A DNA stretch of 17,329 nt, from contig JAJECF010000173.1 of assembly GCA_022822125.1 (NCBI GenBank), positions 1-17,329 of the forward strand. The letters are read 5' to 3'. Below, piece after piece: positions 6,400-13,680 of the stretch. The DNA is from Alphaproteobacteria bacterium. Its GTDB lineage: Bacteria; Pseudomonadota; Alphaproteobacteria; Bin95. The notes beneath the pieces are model-generated. The model had not been told where the DNA came from, made no database searches, and saw only the letters and a program-made list of their open reading frames with translations. Position 1 is the stretch's first letter. The number at the start of each line of letters is the position of its first letter. Position numbers and translations under genes: made by a program.

Positions 6400-7713
6400 A
6401 TGACCGACAGGCCCTCCGCCGCCTTCGTCGCCGAGAGGCAGATCCCGCCCGCCCCGCCGCCGGCGAGGACCGGCGGCGCGATCGGCTGGCTCCGGGAGAA
6501 CCTGTTCTCCGGCATTTTCAACACGGTCGCGACCCTGCTGTCCGCGGCGTTCGTGGCCTATATCCTCGTCTCGGTGGTGCCCTGGCTGTTCCTGGACTCG
6601 GTCTGGAACGCCTCCTCGCTCCAGGAATGCCGCAAGATCGACGACGGCGCCTGCCTCGCGGTCATCAACGAACGCTTCCTGCAATTCGTCTTCGGCTTCT
6701 ATCCGGACGATCTGCGCTGGCGGCCCGTGGTCGCCTTCGTGCTGATGTTCGTCGCGATCTGGCCCGCGCTCTTTGCGTCCGCGCCGCGCAAGCTGCTCAT
6801 CTTCACCGCGCTCTACCCGCTGCTCGCCTACTGGCTGATCTGGGGCGGCTCGTTCTGGGGGCCGGTCGGCGCGCTGGTCGGGCCGGCTCTCGGCTGGGCC
6901 TGCATCCGCTATCTGCCGGGCCTGGCGCGCGGCTGGCTGGACGAGGGGCTGGCCTTCCTGGCGGCGGTGGCCGCGGGCGTGCTGGCGACGGTGCTGTGGT
7001 GGCTGTTCGGCGTCACCGTCTTCGACGACGCGCTCGGCGCCGTCCTGCCCATCGGTCTCGAGCCGGTGGAATCGGCCAGGCTCGGCGGCTTCCTGCTATC
7101 CACCATCATCGGCGTTTCCGGCATTGCCGGCTCGCTGCCGATCGGCGTCGTGCTGGCGCTCGGGCGGCAGTCGAACCTGCTCATCATCAAGGCGTGCTGC
7201 GTCGGCTTCATCGAGTTCATCCGCGGCGTGCCGCTGATTACGCTGCTGTTCGTCGCCTGGCTGCTGCTCGCCTATTTCCTGCCGCCGGGCACGGAATTCG
7301 ACCTCATCCTGCGCGTGGTCATCATGGTGACCGCCTTCGCGTCCGCCTATATGGCGGAAGTCGTGCGCGGCGGGCTGGCGGCGCTGCCGGCGGGGCAATA
7401 TGAGGCCGCGGATTCCCTCGGGCTGGACTACTGGAAATCGATGCGGCTCATCATCCTGCCGCAGGCGCTCAAGATTTCTATTCCCGGAATCGTCAACACC
7501 TTCATCGGCCTGTTCAAGGACACGACCCTGGTGATCGTCATCGGGCTGCTCGACCCGGTGGGCCTGCTGCAGCCGATCCGCGCCGACCAGAACTGGAACG
7601 GCATCGTGTGGGAACTATATGGTTTCATTGCGCTGTTCTTCTTTATCTTCTGTTTCGCCATGTCGCGTTACTCCATGCATCTGGAGCGCAATCTCGATGT
7701 CGGACACCGATAG
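6400..7713 (+). CDS. aapM: Amino-acid ABC transporter permease, AapM/BztC type
   Basis: A 437-residue inner-membrane permease, partner of AapQ. The N-terminal third has its own hydrophobic helices and a soluble stretch with two cysteines (LQECRKIDDGACLAVI) that may form a periplasmic disulfide. Several helices at about 110-210 precede the transport core, which has GCCVGFIEFIRGVPLITLLF-like sequence (CCVGFIEFIRG seen) and the EAA loop GQYEAADSLGLDYWKSMRLI. The length fits AapM/BztC. It follows AapQ after a single base, so the two are translated together, and 15 bp separate it from the ATPase gene. Confidence 0.92.
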   Translation: MTDRPSAAFVAERQIPPAPPPARTGGAIGWLRENLFSGIFNTVATLLSAAFVAYILVSVVPWLFLDSVWNASSLQECRKIDDGACLAVINERFLQFVFGFYPDDLRWRPVVAFVLMFVAIWPALFASAPRKLLIFTALYPLLAYWLIWGGSFWGPVGALVGPALGWACIRYLPGLARGWLDEGLAFLAAVAAGVLATVLWWLFGVTVFDDALGAVLPIGLEPVESARLGGFLLSTIIGVSGIAGSLPIGVVLALGRQSNLLIIKACCVGFIEFIRGVPLITLLFVAWLLLAYFLPPGTEFDLILRVVIMVTAFASAYMAEVVRGGLAALPAGQYEAADSLGLDYWKSMRLIILPQALKISIPGIVNTFIGLFKDTTLVIVIGLLDPVGLLQPIRADQNWNGIVWELYGFIALFFFIFCFAMSRYSMHLERNLDVGHR

Positions 7714-7728
7714 GGAAGGACCGGGCGT

Positions 7729-8520
7729 ATGACCGATGCCGCAACCGAACGGGACGAGGAACGCCGCGCCATGACCGCCTCCGGCGAGGTCGCGGTCGAG
7801 ATCGCCGGCATGAACAAGTGGTTCGGGGAGTTCCATGTCCTCCGCGACATCGACCTCACCGTCTATCGCGGCGAGCGCATCGTGGTCTGCGGCCCGTCGG
7901 GCTCCGGCAAGTCCACGCTCATCCGCTGCATCAACGCGCTCGAAAGCCACCAGGCCGGCAGCATCGTCGTCGAGGGCACGGAACTCTCCTCGGACATCAA
8001 GAATATCGACCGCATCCGGTCCGAAGTCGGCATGTGCTTCCAGCACTTCAACCTCTTCCCCCACCTTTCCGTGCTGGAAAACTGCACGCTTGCGCCGATC
8101 TGGGTGCGCCGGGAGCCGAAGAAGGAGGCCGAGGACCGCGCGCAGTATTTCCTCGACCGCGTGAAGATCGGCGACCAGGCGCTGAAATATCCGGGCCAGC
8201 TGTCCGGCGGCCAGCAGCAGCGCGTTGCCATCGCGCGCTCGCTCTGCATGCAGCCGCGCATCATGCTGTTCGACGAGCCGACATCGGCGCTCGACCCGGA
8301 GATGATAAAGGAAGTGCTCGACGTCATGGTGGATCTCGCCGAGACCGGCATGACCATGATGGTCGTCACCCATGAGATGGGGTTCGCGCGCCAGGTCGCC
8401 CACCGCGTCATCTTCATGGACGAAGGCCAGATCGTGGAGCAGAACGAGCCGGAGGCTTTCTTCAACAATCCGCAGTCGGACCGGACCAGGCTGTTCCTCA
8501 GCCAGATCCTCTCCCATTGA
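7729..8520 (+). CDS. aapP: Amino-acid ABC transporter ATP-binding protein, AapP/BztD type
   Basis: A 263-residue cytoplasmic ATPase that drives the AapQM permease. The Walker A motif GPSGSGKST is at residues 55-63, the Q-loop is in [11 protein letters not shown], the signature is LSGGQQQR, the Walker B is [14 protein letters not shown] and the switch His is in VVTHEMGF. The segment [15 protein letters not shown] is typical of the polar amino-acid importer group. The ATG at 7729 has GGGAAGGA upstream; an internal ATG at 7771 ([11 protein letters not shown]), preceded by GAGGAA, is an alternative start. The stop codon overlaps the TTG start of the next gene. Confidence 0.93.
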   Translation: MTDAATERDEERRAMTASGEVAVEIAGMNKWFGEFHVLRDIDLTVYRGERIVVCGPSGSGKSTLIRCINALESHQAGSIVVEGTELSSDIKNIDRIRSEVGMCFQHFNLFPHLSVLENCTLAPIWVRREPKKEAEDRAQYFLDRVKIGDQALKYPGQLSGGQQQRVAIARSLCMQPRIMLFDEPTSALDPEMIKEVLDVMVDLAETGMTMMVVTHEMGFARQVAHRVIFMDEGQIVEQNEPEAFFNNPQSDRTRLFLSQILSH

Positions 8521-9482
8521 CCGGCGCCGGCGGCGAGCCGGGCGGAGGCCCTTACATCCTCTACGGCGTCGAGGCCTCGCCCTATACGGTCAAGCTCCGG
8601 GCGGCGCTGCGCTACCGCCGGCTGCCCTATCGCTGGGTCTGCCGTTCCGTGCGGATGTATGAGCCGCTCGCCCATGTGCGCCCGCAATTGATGCCGGTGC
8701 TCCAATTCCCCGACGGCGAACTCCGGACCGACAGCACGCCCATACTGGAGGCGCTGGAGGAGCGCCACGGGGCCGAACGTTCGCTCCTGCCCGAGCATCC
8801 GCGCGACCGCTTCCTCGCCCGGTTGATCGAGGACATGGCCGACGAGTGGCTGACCAAATGCCTGTTCTTTTACCGCTTCAATGCGCTGGAAGACGGCGAA
8901 TTCGCGGCGCGCTGGGTGATGGACGATGCGCGGGAGGACCTCTCCGCGGAGCAATACGCCGCCGCCGTCGCGCCCTTCGTGGAGCGCCAGATGGGGCGCA
9001 TGAGCCTGGTGGGCGCCACACCGGAGGCCGCGCCGCTCATCGAGGCGAGCTATCTGCGCGCGCTGGACGCGCTGGAGAGCACGGTCGCCAACGGGCGGTT
9101 CCTGTTCGGCACGCGGCCCTCGGTCGCCGATCTGGCGCTGTTCGGCCAGTTGAAGACGCTCGGCATCGATCCGACGCCCATGGCCGTCATGCGCGCCCGC
9201 GCGCCGCGCACGGACGCCTGGGTCAGGCGCGCGGACGACCTCTCCGGCGTCGAGGGAGAGTGGGAGGAGCCGGGCCCTGCCGTCGCCGCGCTCACGGAGA
9301 TGGCGCGCGAAATCTACTGGCCGTTCCTGAAAGCCAATGCGGCGGGCGATGTGGATATCGTGCTGGCGGGCTGCCGCTTCCGTCAGCCGCAGTTCCGCTA
9401 CCAGGCCAAGTGCTACGATCGGCTGGCGAAGCTCCATGCGGCGCTGGCGCCGGGGGTGAGAGAGGAGATCGGACTGGAATGA
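8517..9482 (+). CDS. Glutathione S-transferase-like protein, long form, TTG start
   Basis: A 321-residue cytoplasmic protein. The N-terminal thioredoxin-like domain (residues 13-80) has [16 protein letters not shown] with Ser21, a possible glutathione-activating residue. The cis-Pro is in LMPVLQ (Pro60) and the D72-S73 pair in [13 protein letters not shown] would bind the gamma-glutamyl group. The all-helical C-terminal domain includes [20 protein letters not shown], a classic GST signature. An extra 80 or so residues follow, so the protein is longer than standard GSTs of 200-230. The TTG at 8517 gives a TTGA overlap with the ATPase gene. No ATG lies before the thioredoxin fold; the first, at residue 47, would delete half of it. 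In this operon it may act in catabolism rather than detoxification, but the reaction is unknown. Confidence 0.82.
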   Translation: MTGAGGEPGGGPYILYGVEASPYTVKLRAALRYRRLPYRWVCRSVRMYEPLAHVRPQLMPVLQFPDGELRTDSTPILEALEERHGAERSLLPEHPRDRFLARLIEDMADEWLTKCLFFYRFNALEDGEFAARWVMDDAREDLSAEQYAAAVAPFVERQMGRMSLVGATPEAAPLIEASYLRALDALESTVANGRFLFGTRPSVADLALFGQLKTLGIDPTPMAVMRARAPRTDAWVRRADDLSGVEGEWEEPGPAVAALTEMAREIYWPFLKANAAGDVDIVLAGCRFRQPQFRYQAKCYDRLAKLHAALAPGVREEIGLE

Positions 9483-10519
9483 CCGCAAATTCTGTCGAAA
9501 CGCGGATGACCGCCATAGACGACGCCTGGCTCGCCACGACCGAAGAGGACATCCTCGAGCCGGACCTGCCCATCGTCGATCCGCATCATCACCTCTGGGA
9601 TTTCTCCTTCCACCGCTACCTGCTGCACGAACTGCTGGAGGACACCGGCAGCGGCCATAATGTGCGCGCCACGGTGTTCGTCGAATGCGGCTCGATGTAC
9701 CGGGAGGCCGGGCCGGAGGCGGAAGCCCCGATAGGCGAGGTCGAGTTCGTCAACGGCACGGCCGCCATGAGCGCGTCCGGGCGCTATGGCGAGACGCGGG
9801 CCTGCGCCGGCATTGTCGGCTTCGCGGACCTGACCCTGGGCGCTGCGGCCGAAGACGTGCTGCAGGCCGAGATCGCCGCCGGCAACGGGCGCTTCCGCGG
9901 CATCCGCCATGCCGCCGGATACGACCCGAGCCCGGATGTGCGCAACAGCCACACCAACCCGCCGCCGGGCCTTTTCGGTGATGCGGCCTTCCGCGAGGGC
10001 TTCGCCCGGCTCGCGGCGCTGGACCTTACCTTCGAGGCGTGGCTCTACCACACGCAACTTGCGGATGTCGTTGGCCTCGCCGGCGCCTTCCCGGAGGCGC
10101 GCATCGTGCTGAACCATGTCGGCGGGCCGCTCGGCATCGGCCCCTATACCGGGCGCCACGATGAGATTTTCCCCGGCTGGCGGGACGGCATCCGGGCCAT
10201 CGCCGCCTGCGAAAACGTCCATGTCAAGCTCGGCGGCCTCGGCATGAAGGTTTACGGGTTCGACTTCCACAAGCAGGACCGGGCGCCGGACTCGGACACG
10301 CTCGCCGCCGTCTGGCGGCCCTATATCGAGACCTGCATCGAGGCGTTCGGCCCCTCGCGCTGCATGTTCGAGAGCAATTTCCCCGTGGACAAGGCGTCCT
10401 GCAGCTATGCTGTCATGTGGAACGCCTTCAAGAAGCTGGCCGCCGGCGCGTCCGACGGCGAAAAGGCCGACCTGTTCGCCGGCACCGCGCGGCGCTTCTA
10501 CAAACTCGACGGAGTGTGA
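9479..10519 (+). CDS. Amidohydrolase family 2 (TIM-barrel metal-dependent hydrolase)
   Basis: A 346-residue cytoplasmic enzyme of the amidohydrolase_2 family, which includes 2-pyrone-4,6-dicarboxylate lactonase and sugar-lactone hydrolases. The metal-binding H-x-H lies in VDPHHHLWD (His36 and His38). Further landmarks are GIRHAAGYDP, the mid-barrel His in LNHVGGP and the C-terminal SNFPVDK with the family's catalytic Asp. The ATG at 9479 overlaps the GST stop (ATGA). A second in-frame ATG at 9506 is possible. It ends 5 bp before the aminotransferase. It probably opens a lactone or hydrolyses an amide in a pathway fed by the transporter. The substrate cannot be named. Confidence 0.88.
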   Translation: MTANSVETRMTAIDDAWLATTEEDILEPDLPIVDPHHHLWDFSFHRYLLHELLEDTGSGHNVRATVFVECGSMYREAGPEAEAPIGEVEFVNGTAAMSASGRYGETRACAGIVGFADLTLGAAAEDVLQAEIAAGNGRFRGIRHAAGYDPSPDVRNSHTNPPPGLFGDAAFREGFARLAALDLTFEAWLYHTQLADVVGLAGAFPEARIVLNHVGGPLGIGPYTGRHDEIFPGWRDGIRAIAACENVHVKLGGLGMKVYGFDFHKQDRAPDSDTLAAVWRPYIETCIEAFGPSRCMFESNFPVDKASCSYAVMWNAFKKLAAGASDGEKADLFAGTARRFYKLDGV

Positions 10520-10524
10520 ACACC

Positions 10525-11901
10525 ATGGCGCAAGCCCCGCTCAGTAATTCCGGCATTCTGGCCGCCTATCGGGACAGGACGCCGACCAGCGCGAAGCTGT
10601 TCGAGGAGGCCTGCCGCACCTTCCCCTCCGGCATCACGCATGACAGCCGGCGCATCGAGCCCTACGGCATCTATGTCGAGCGCGCCCGGGGCCCGCGCAA
10701 ATGGGATGTCGACGGCAATGAATATATCGACTATTTCGGCGGCCACGGCGCGCTGATCCTCGGCCATAACGACCCCGATGTGGCGGAGGCGGTCTCGGAG
10801 GCGCTCGCTTGCGGCACGCATTTCGGCGCGAGCCATGCGGGCGAGTTGCGCTGGGCGCAGAAGATCCAGGACCTCGTGCCTTCGGCGGAGAAGGTGCGCT
10901 TCACCTCTTCGGGCACGGAAGCGACGCTGCTGGCGCTGCGCCTCGCGCGGACCGCGACCGGGCGCACGAAAATCATGCGGGTGCGCACCCATTTCCACGG
11001 CTGGCACGACCATATGGCGTCCGGCCAGAACTCGCATTTCGACGGCTCCTCGGCCATCGGCCTCGTGCCCGGCATCGCCGAGAGCACGGTGCTGGTCGAT
11101 CCCGAGGACCTGGACGGCGCGCGCGCCGCGCTCGCCGGGGGCGACATCGCCGCCGTCATACTGGAGCCGACCGGCTCCTCCACCGGCATGGTGCCGACCT
11201 CCCCGGCCTTCCTCGAAGGGCTGCGCGAGGCGACGGCCGAGAACGGCACGGCGCTCATCTTCGATGAGGTGGTGACCGGTTTCCGCGTCTCGCCGGGCGG
11301 CGCGCAGGGCCATTACGGCATCCGGCCGGACCTCACGGCCTTCGCCAAGATCGTCTCGGGCGGCGTGCCGGGCGGGGCGCTTGCCGGCCGCGCGGATTTC
11401 TTCGAGCGGCTCGACTTCGACATCACCCGCGAGAAGGGTATCGAGAAGGTCGGCCACCAGGGCACCTACAACGCCAATCCGGTCGCCGCCGCCGCCGGCC
11501 TTGCGGCCTTGACGAAGCTGGAGGCAACCGGCGCCTGCGAGCGCGCCAATGCCGCGGGCGCGCGTCTGCGGGCCGGGCTGAACGACGCCATACGCGCCGC
11601 GGGCGTTCCCTGGGCGGCCTATGGCGAGTTTTCCGTCTTCCATATCTTCACCAATCCCGCCGGGCGGGCGGATGTCTCGCCGGACAGGTTCGACCCGTTC
11701 GCCTGCGGCTATGAGGAACTGCGGGGCAATGCGCCGGGCGCGGCGCACAAGCTGAGGCTGGCGATGAATGTGAACGGCGTGGACCTGACCGGCTGGCCGG
11801 GCGGCACCATCTCCGCCACCCATGGCGACGCCGAAATCGACGCCACAGTGGACGCCTTCGCCCGCTCGCTGGACATGCTGAAGGCCGACGGCGAACTGTA
11901 G
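10525..11901 (+). CDS. Class III PLP-dependent aminotransferase, glutamate-1-semialdehyde aminomutase-like
   Basis: A 458-residue cytoplasmic fold-type I PLP enzyme. The N-terminal part has FPSGITHDSR and WDVDGNEYIDYFGGHGALILGH. The phosphate-binding segment SSGTEATLLALRLAR, HFHGWHDH, LEPTGSS, IFDEVVTGFR with Asp247 that pairs with the pyridine nitrogen, and Lys275 in FAKIVSGGVPGGA that forms the Schiff base all follow in the expected order. The HQGTYNANPVAAAAG motif is also standard. It resembles GSA aminomutases, but its place in a transport and catabolism operon argues for an aminotransferase or aminomutase acting on an imported compound rather than for heme synthesis. The ATG at 10525 is preceded by GGAGTG. 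It is the last gene of the operon, and a 9-bp-stem hairpin follows. Confidence 0.9.
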   Translation: MAQAPLSNSGILAAYRDRTPTSAKLFEEACRTFPSGITHDSRRIEPYGIYVERARGPRKWDVDGNEYIDYFGGHGALILGHNDPDVAEAVSEALACGTHFGASHAGELRWAQKIQDLVPSAEKVRFTSSGTEATLLALRLARTATGRTKIMRVRTHFHGWHDHMASGQNSHFDGSSAIGLVPGIAESTVLVDPEDLDGARAALAGGDIAAVILEPTGSSTGMVPTSPAFLEGLREATAENGTALIFDEVVTGFRVSPGGAQGHYGIRPDLTAFAKIVSGGVPGGALAGRADFFERLDFDITREKGIEKVGHQGTYNANPVAAAAGLAALTKLEATGACERANAAGARLRAGLNDAIRAAGVPWAAYGEFSVFHIFTNPAGRADVSPDRFDPFACGYEELRGNAPGAAHKLRLAMNVNGVDLTGWPGGTISATHGDAEIDATVDAFARSLDMLKADGEL

Positions 11902-11908
11902 CGCCGGA

Positions 11909-11932
11909 TCGGGCCCGCAATGACGGGCCCGA
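11909..11932 (+). terminator. GC-rich hairpin after the aminotransferase
   Basis: The perfect arms TCGGGCCCG (11909-11917) and CGGGCCCGA (11924-11932) enclose a 6-base loop, 7 bp after the stop codon. No T run follows, so this is either a terminator of the T-less kind or a 3'-end stabilising structure for the transporter/catabolic mRNA. Confidence 0.6.
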
Positions 11933-11965
11933 CCCCCTGTCCCCCGCGCCAGCGGGCGCCTCTCC

Positions 11966-12200
11966 TCGTCCTGAGTAGCGGCGCCAGCCGCGTATCGAAG
12001 GGCTTGTCCTGAGCCTGTCGAAGGGACGATTGCCGCCCCCCTTGCTCCTCATCCTGAGCAGCGCCCGCGCCGGCAGGCCCCGTCCCTCTCCTCCTCCTGA
12101 GTAGCGGCGTCAGCCGCGCCGCCTCTTCTTCCTCATCCTGAGTAGCGACCGCGTCAGCGGGCGCGTATCGAAGGAGCCTGTCCTGAGCCTGTCGAAGGAT
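11966..12200. repeat. Cluster of short interspersed intergenic repeats (two related types)
   Basis: This gene-free stretch between two convergent genes is mostly repeats. Type 1 carries CCTGAGTAGCG, then an inner GCGGC...GCCGC or GCG...CGC arm pair and often CGTATCGAAGG. Copies begin near 11968, 12094 and 12134, and a degenerate CCTGAGCAGCG is at 12053. Type 2 is the compact TCCTGAGCCTGTCGAAGG, at about 12007-12024 and 12181-12198. Both have TCCTGAG at one end and TCGAAGG at the other, so type 1 looks like type 2 with an extended centre. Read on the minus strand, type 2 gives the peptide LRQAQDK/R, which produces spurious open frames. Similar sequences are common intergenic repeats in alphaproteobacteria. 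No gene is seen here. Confidence 0.85.
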
Positions 12201-12202
12201 AC

Positions 12203-13465
12203 TCAGAACAGCCGGACGAATTGCAGCTCGCCGCTGGTGCGTTCGTAGTCGTGGAGCTGGGCGTTGCTCTCGCGGCTCTCCTGCACCAGCGAGACGCGCG
12301 GGCTGAAGCCCCATAGGGTGAGGGCGCGGTTGTGGGCCGAGATGCGGATTGTGCGGGTTTCGTCCTTGCGCGGGGTGTTGTCGGTGATGAAGGGCCACCA
12401 GCCGCGTCCATAGGCGGTCCGGCGCAGGGTTGCGGCCCCGGAGACGGTGAAGCCCCGGCCGAGCGCCCAGCTTGCGCCGAGCGAGGCCCAGCGGCTTTCA
12501 CTGCGGTCGCGCTTCGACTCCGGGCGCTCCCTGCCGAGGCCGGCGGAGAAGTCGAGGCGCAGGGTCGGCGTCACCACCCAGGAGAGGCCGCCGTGAAGGC
12601 CCGTCACCGGTCCGTCCTGCGTCCGGCTGCGGTCATGCCGCCTCTCATGCCGGGAGAGGCCGCCCTGCGCCGTCACGCGCCGCGTCAGCCGCCGCGAGGC
12701 TTCGAGGCGGGGGCCGACCTCCCTGTGGACGCCCTTGCCGCCCGACCAGTGGCGGCGCGCGTCCAGCAACAGGCTCGCTTCCGTCCTTGCATCGATCAGC
12801 CAGCGCGGCCCCGTGTAGCCGGAAAGCGTCATGCGGTCGAACGCCCCGCCCCGGTATTCCCGCCGCGACAGGTCCCCGCCCGCGCGCAGCCGCCATTGCG
12901 GGGCGAGCCGGTGCTGGTATTCGCCGCCCGTCCACACGGAGAGGCCGATGCCGGACTCTTCCTCGCTCGGCTCGTCCAGCGTGAAGGGCAGGACCTGGCC
13001 GAGCACCGGGATCATGATGGTGCGCCCGCCGGAGGAGGCGGTGATATTGCTGTCGGGCGCGAGCCCCATGCCGAAGCGGGCGGACCATTGCCTGCGGGCG
13101 CGAATGGCGTTCAGGAAGCGGCGGACATTGGCGGCGACGGGTTTCGGGATGTCGCCGGCCAGCACGGTCTCGAAATGCCGCCTTGCCAGGCTGTCCTCCC
13201 TTGCGAGGAAGAAGGCGCGGGCCAGTTCGAGCCGCACGCGCACGAGCGCCGGGCGCTCCACGAGAATGCCGTGGAAGGCGGATACGGCCTCGGCCAGCCT
13301 TTCGTCGCGCTCCTCGCCTTCCGGCATGGTCATGGCCTGACCCACCGCCGCCAGGCCCGTGCGGAAGCGCGCGTCGGTGCCCTGCCCATAGGCAATGCTG
13401 CCTGCGACCAGGACCAGCAGGCCGGCGACGAGGAGGGCGTAGAGAAGGCGGCTCATCGACGACAT
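12203..13465 (-). CDS. Slam-like outer-membrane protein (DUF560; TPR domain plus beta-barrel)
   Basis: A 420-residue secreted protein resembling surface lipoprotein assembly modifiers, which move lipoproteins across the outer membrane. The N-terminus is a signal peptide with the hydrophobic core LLYALLVAGLLVLVAG ending near AYGQG. Residues of about 30-125 are a helical TPR-like region with RVRLELARAFFLARED and RRHFETVLAGDIPKPVAANV. From SARFGMGLAPDSNI on, the sequence alternates polar and hydrophobic residues as in a beta-barrel and ends in Phe (QFVRLF), the usual outer-membrane barrel signal. The start could be the ATG at 13465 or at 13456; neither has a strong ribosome-binding site. It lies downstream of a large lipoprotein gene on the same strand, as expected for a Slam and its client. 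The call rests on the TPR-to-barrel signature; the translocon function is inferred. Confidence 0.82.
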   Translation of the reverse strand: MSSMSRLLYALLVAGLLVLVAGSIAYGQGTDARFRTGLAAVGQAMTMPEGEERDERLAEAVSAFHGILVERPALVRVRLELARAFFLAREDSLARRHFETVLAGDIPKPVAANVRRFLNAIRARRQWSARFGMGLAPDSNITASSGGRTIMIPVLGQVLPFTLDEPSEEESGIGLSVWTGGEYQHRLAPQWRLRAGGDLSRREYRGGAFDRMTLSGYTGPRWLIDARTEASLLLDARRHWSGGKGVHREVGPRLEASRRLTRRVTAQGGLSRHERRHDRSRTQDGPVTGLHGGLSWVVTPTLRLDFSAGLGRERPESKRDRSESRWASLGASWALGRGFTVSGAATLRRTAYGRGWWPFITDNTPRKDETRTIRISAHNRALTLWGFSPRVSLVQESRESNAQLHDYERTSGELQFVRLF

Positions 13466-13623
13466 TCAAAGCCCAAACTTATGTCCTCAAAGGAAACCCC
13501 GACCGCACACGGCAGCTGGGAAAAGGAGCCGGAGAGACGAAGAAAGCGCCCCTCTGGCGAGCGGCCCGTGGACGCAAGGGGGTCGGGGATGACACCTAAA
13601 CCCGGGCCGGCCCTTCAAGAGAA

Positions 13624-13651
13624 CCCCGGCGCACACGGGAGCGCGCCGGGG
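13624..13651 (-). terminator. Hairpin after the lipoprotein gene
   Basis: The arms CCCCGGCGC (13624-13632) and GCGCCGGGG (13643-13651) are perfectly complementary. On the minus strand the hairpin is followed by TTCTCTTG, a weak T-rich tail. It lies 30 bp after the lipoprotein stop. A smaller stem GTCGC/GCGAC (13661-13675) precedes it. The rest of the 215-bp gap before the Slam-like gene shows nothing else clear. Read-through would still allow co-transcription with that gene. Confidence 0.5.
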
Positions 13652-13680
13652 TCCGGGCTGGTCGCTAGAGGCGACGGCGA

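Noticed and set aside
4947..6524. Long minus-strand open frame of 525 codons opposite the first permease gene
   Set aside because: Antisense to AapQ; it is unusually rich in charged residues and His with no domain pattern, so it is a mirror of hydrophobic codons.
8846..9478. Upstream in-frame extension of the amidohydrolase (211 codons)
   Set aside because: It overlaps the GST-like gene in another frame, is Arg-rich and lies before the conserved start; the ATG at 9479 with ATGA overlap is far better.
7863..9488. Long minus-strand open frame of 541 codons opposite the ATPase and GST-like genes
   Set aside because: It spans two real genes on the other strand and shows no family signature.
10525..11901. 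Naming the aminotransferase hemL
   Set aside because: It is related to GSA aminomutase but sits in a transport/catabolic operon and is longer than typical HemL; a heme role is not supported.
11966..12200. CRISPR array
   Set aside because: The copies are irregularly spaced and of two kinds, and there are no uniform spacers or cas genes.
11709..12202. Minus-strand open frames reading through the repeat cluster, containing LRQAQDK/R
   Set aside because: These peptides are translations of the interspersed repeat and do not represent a gene.
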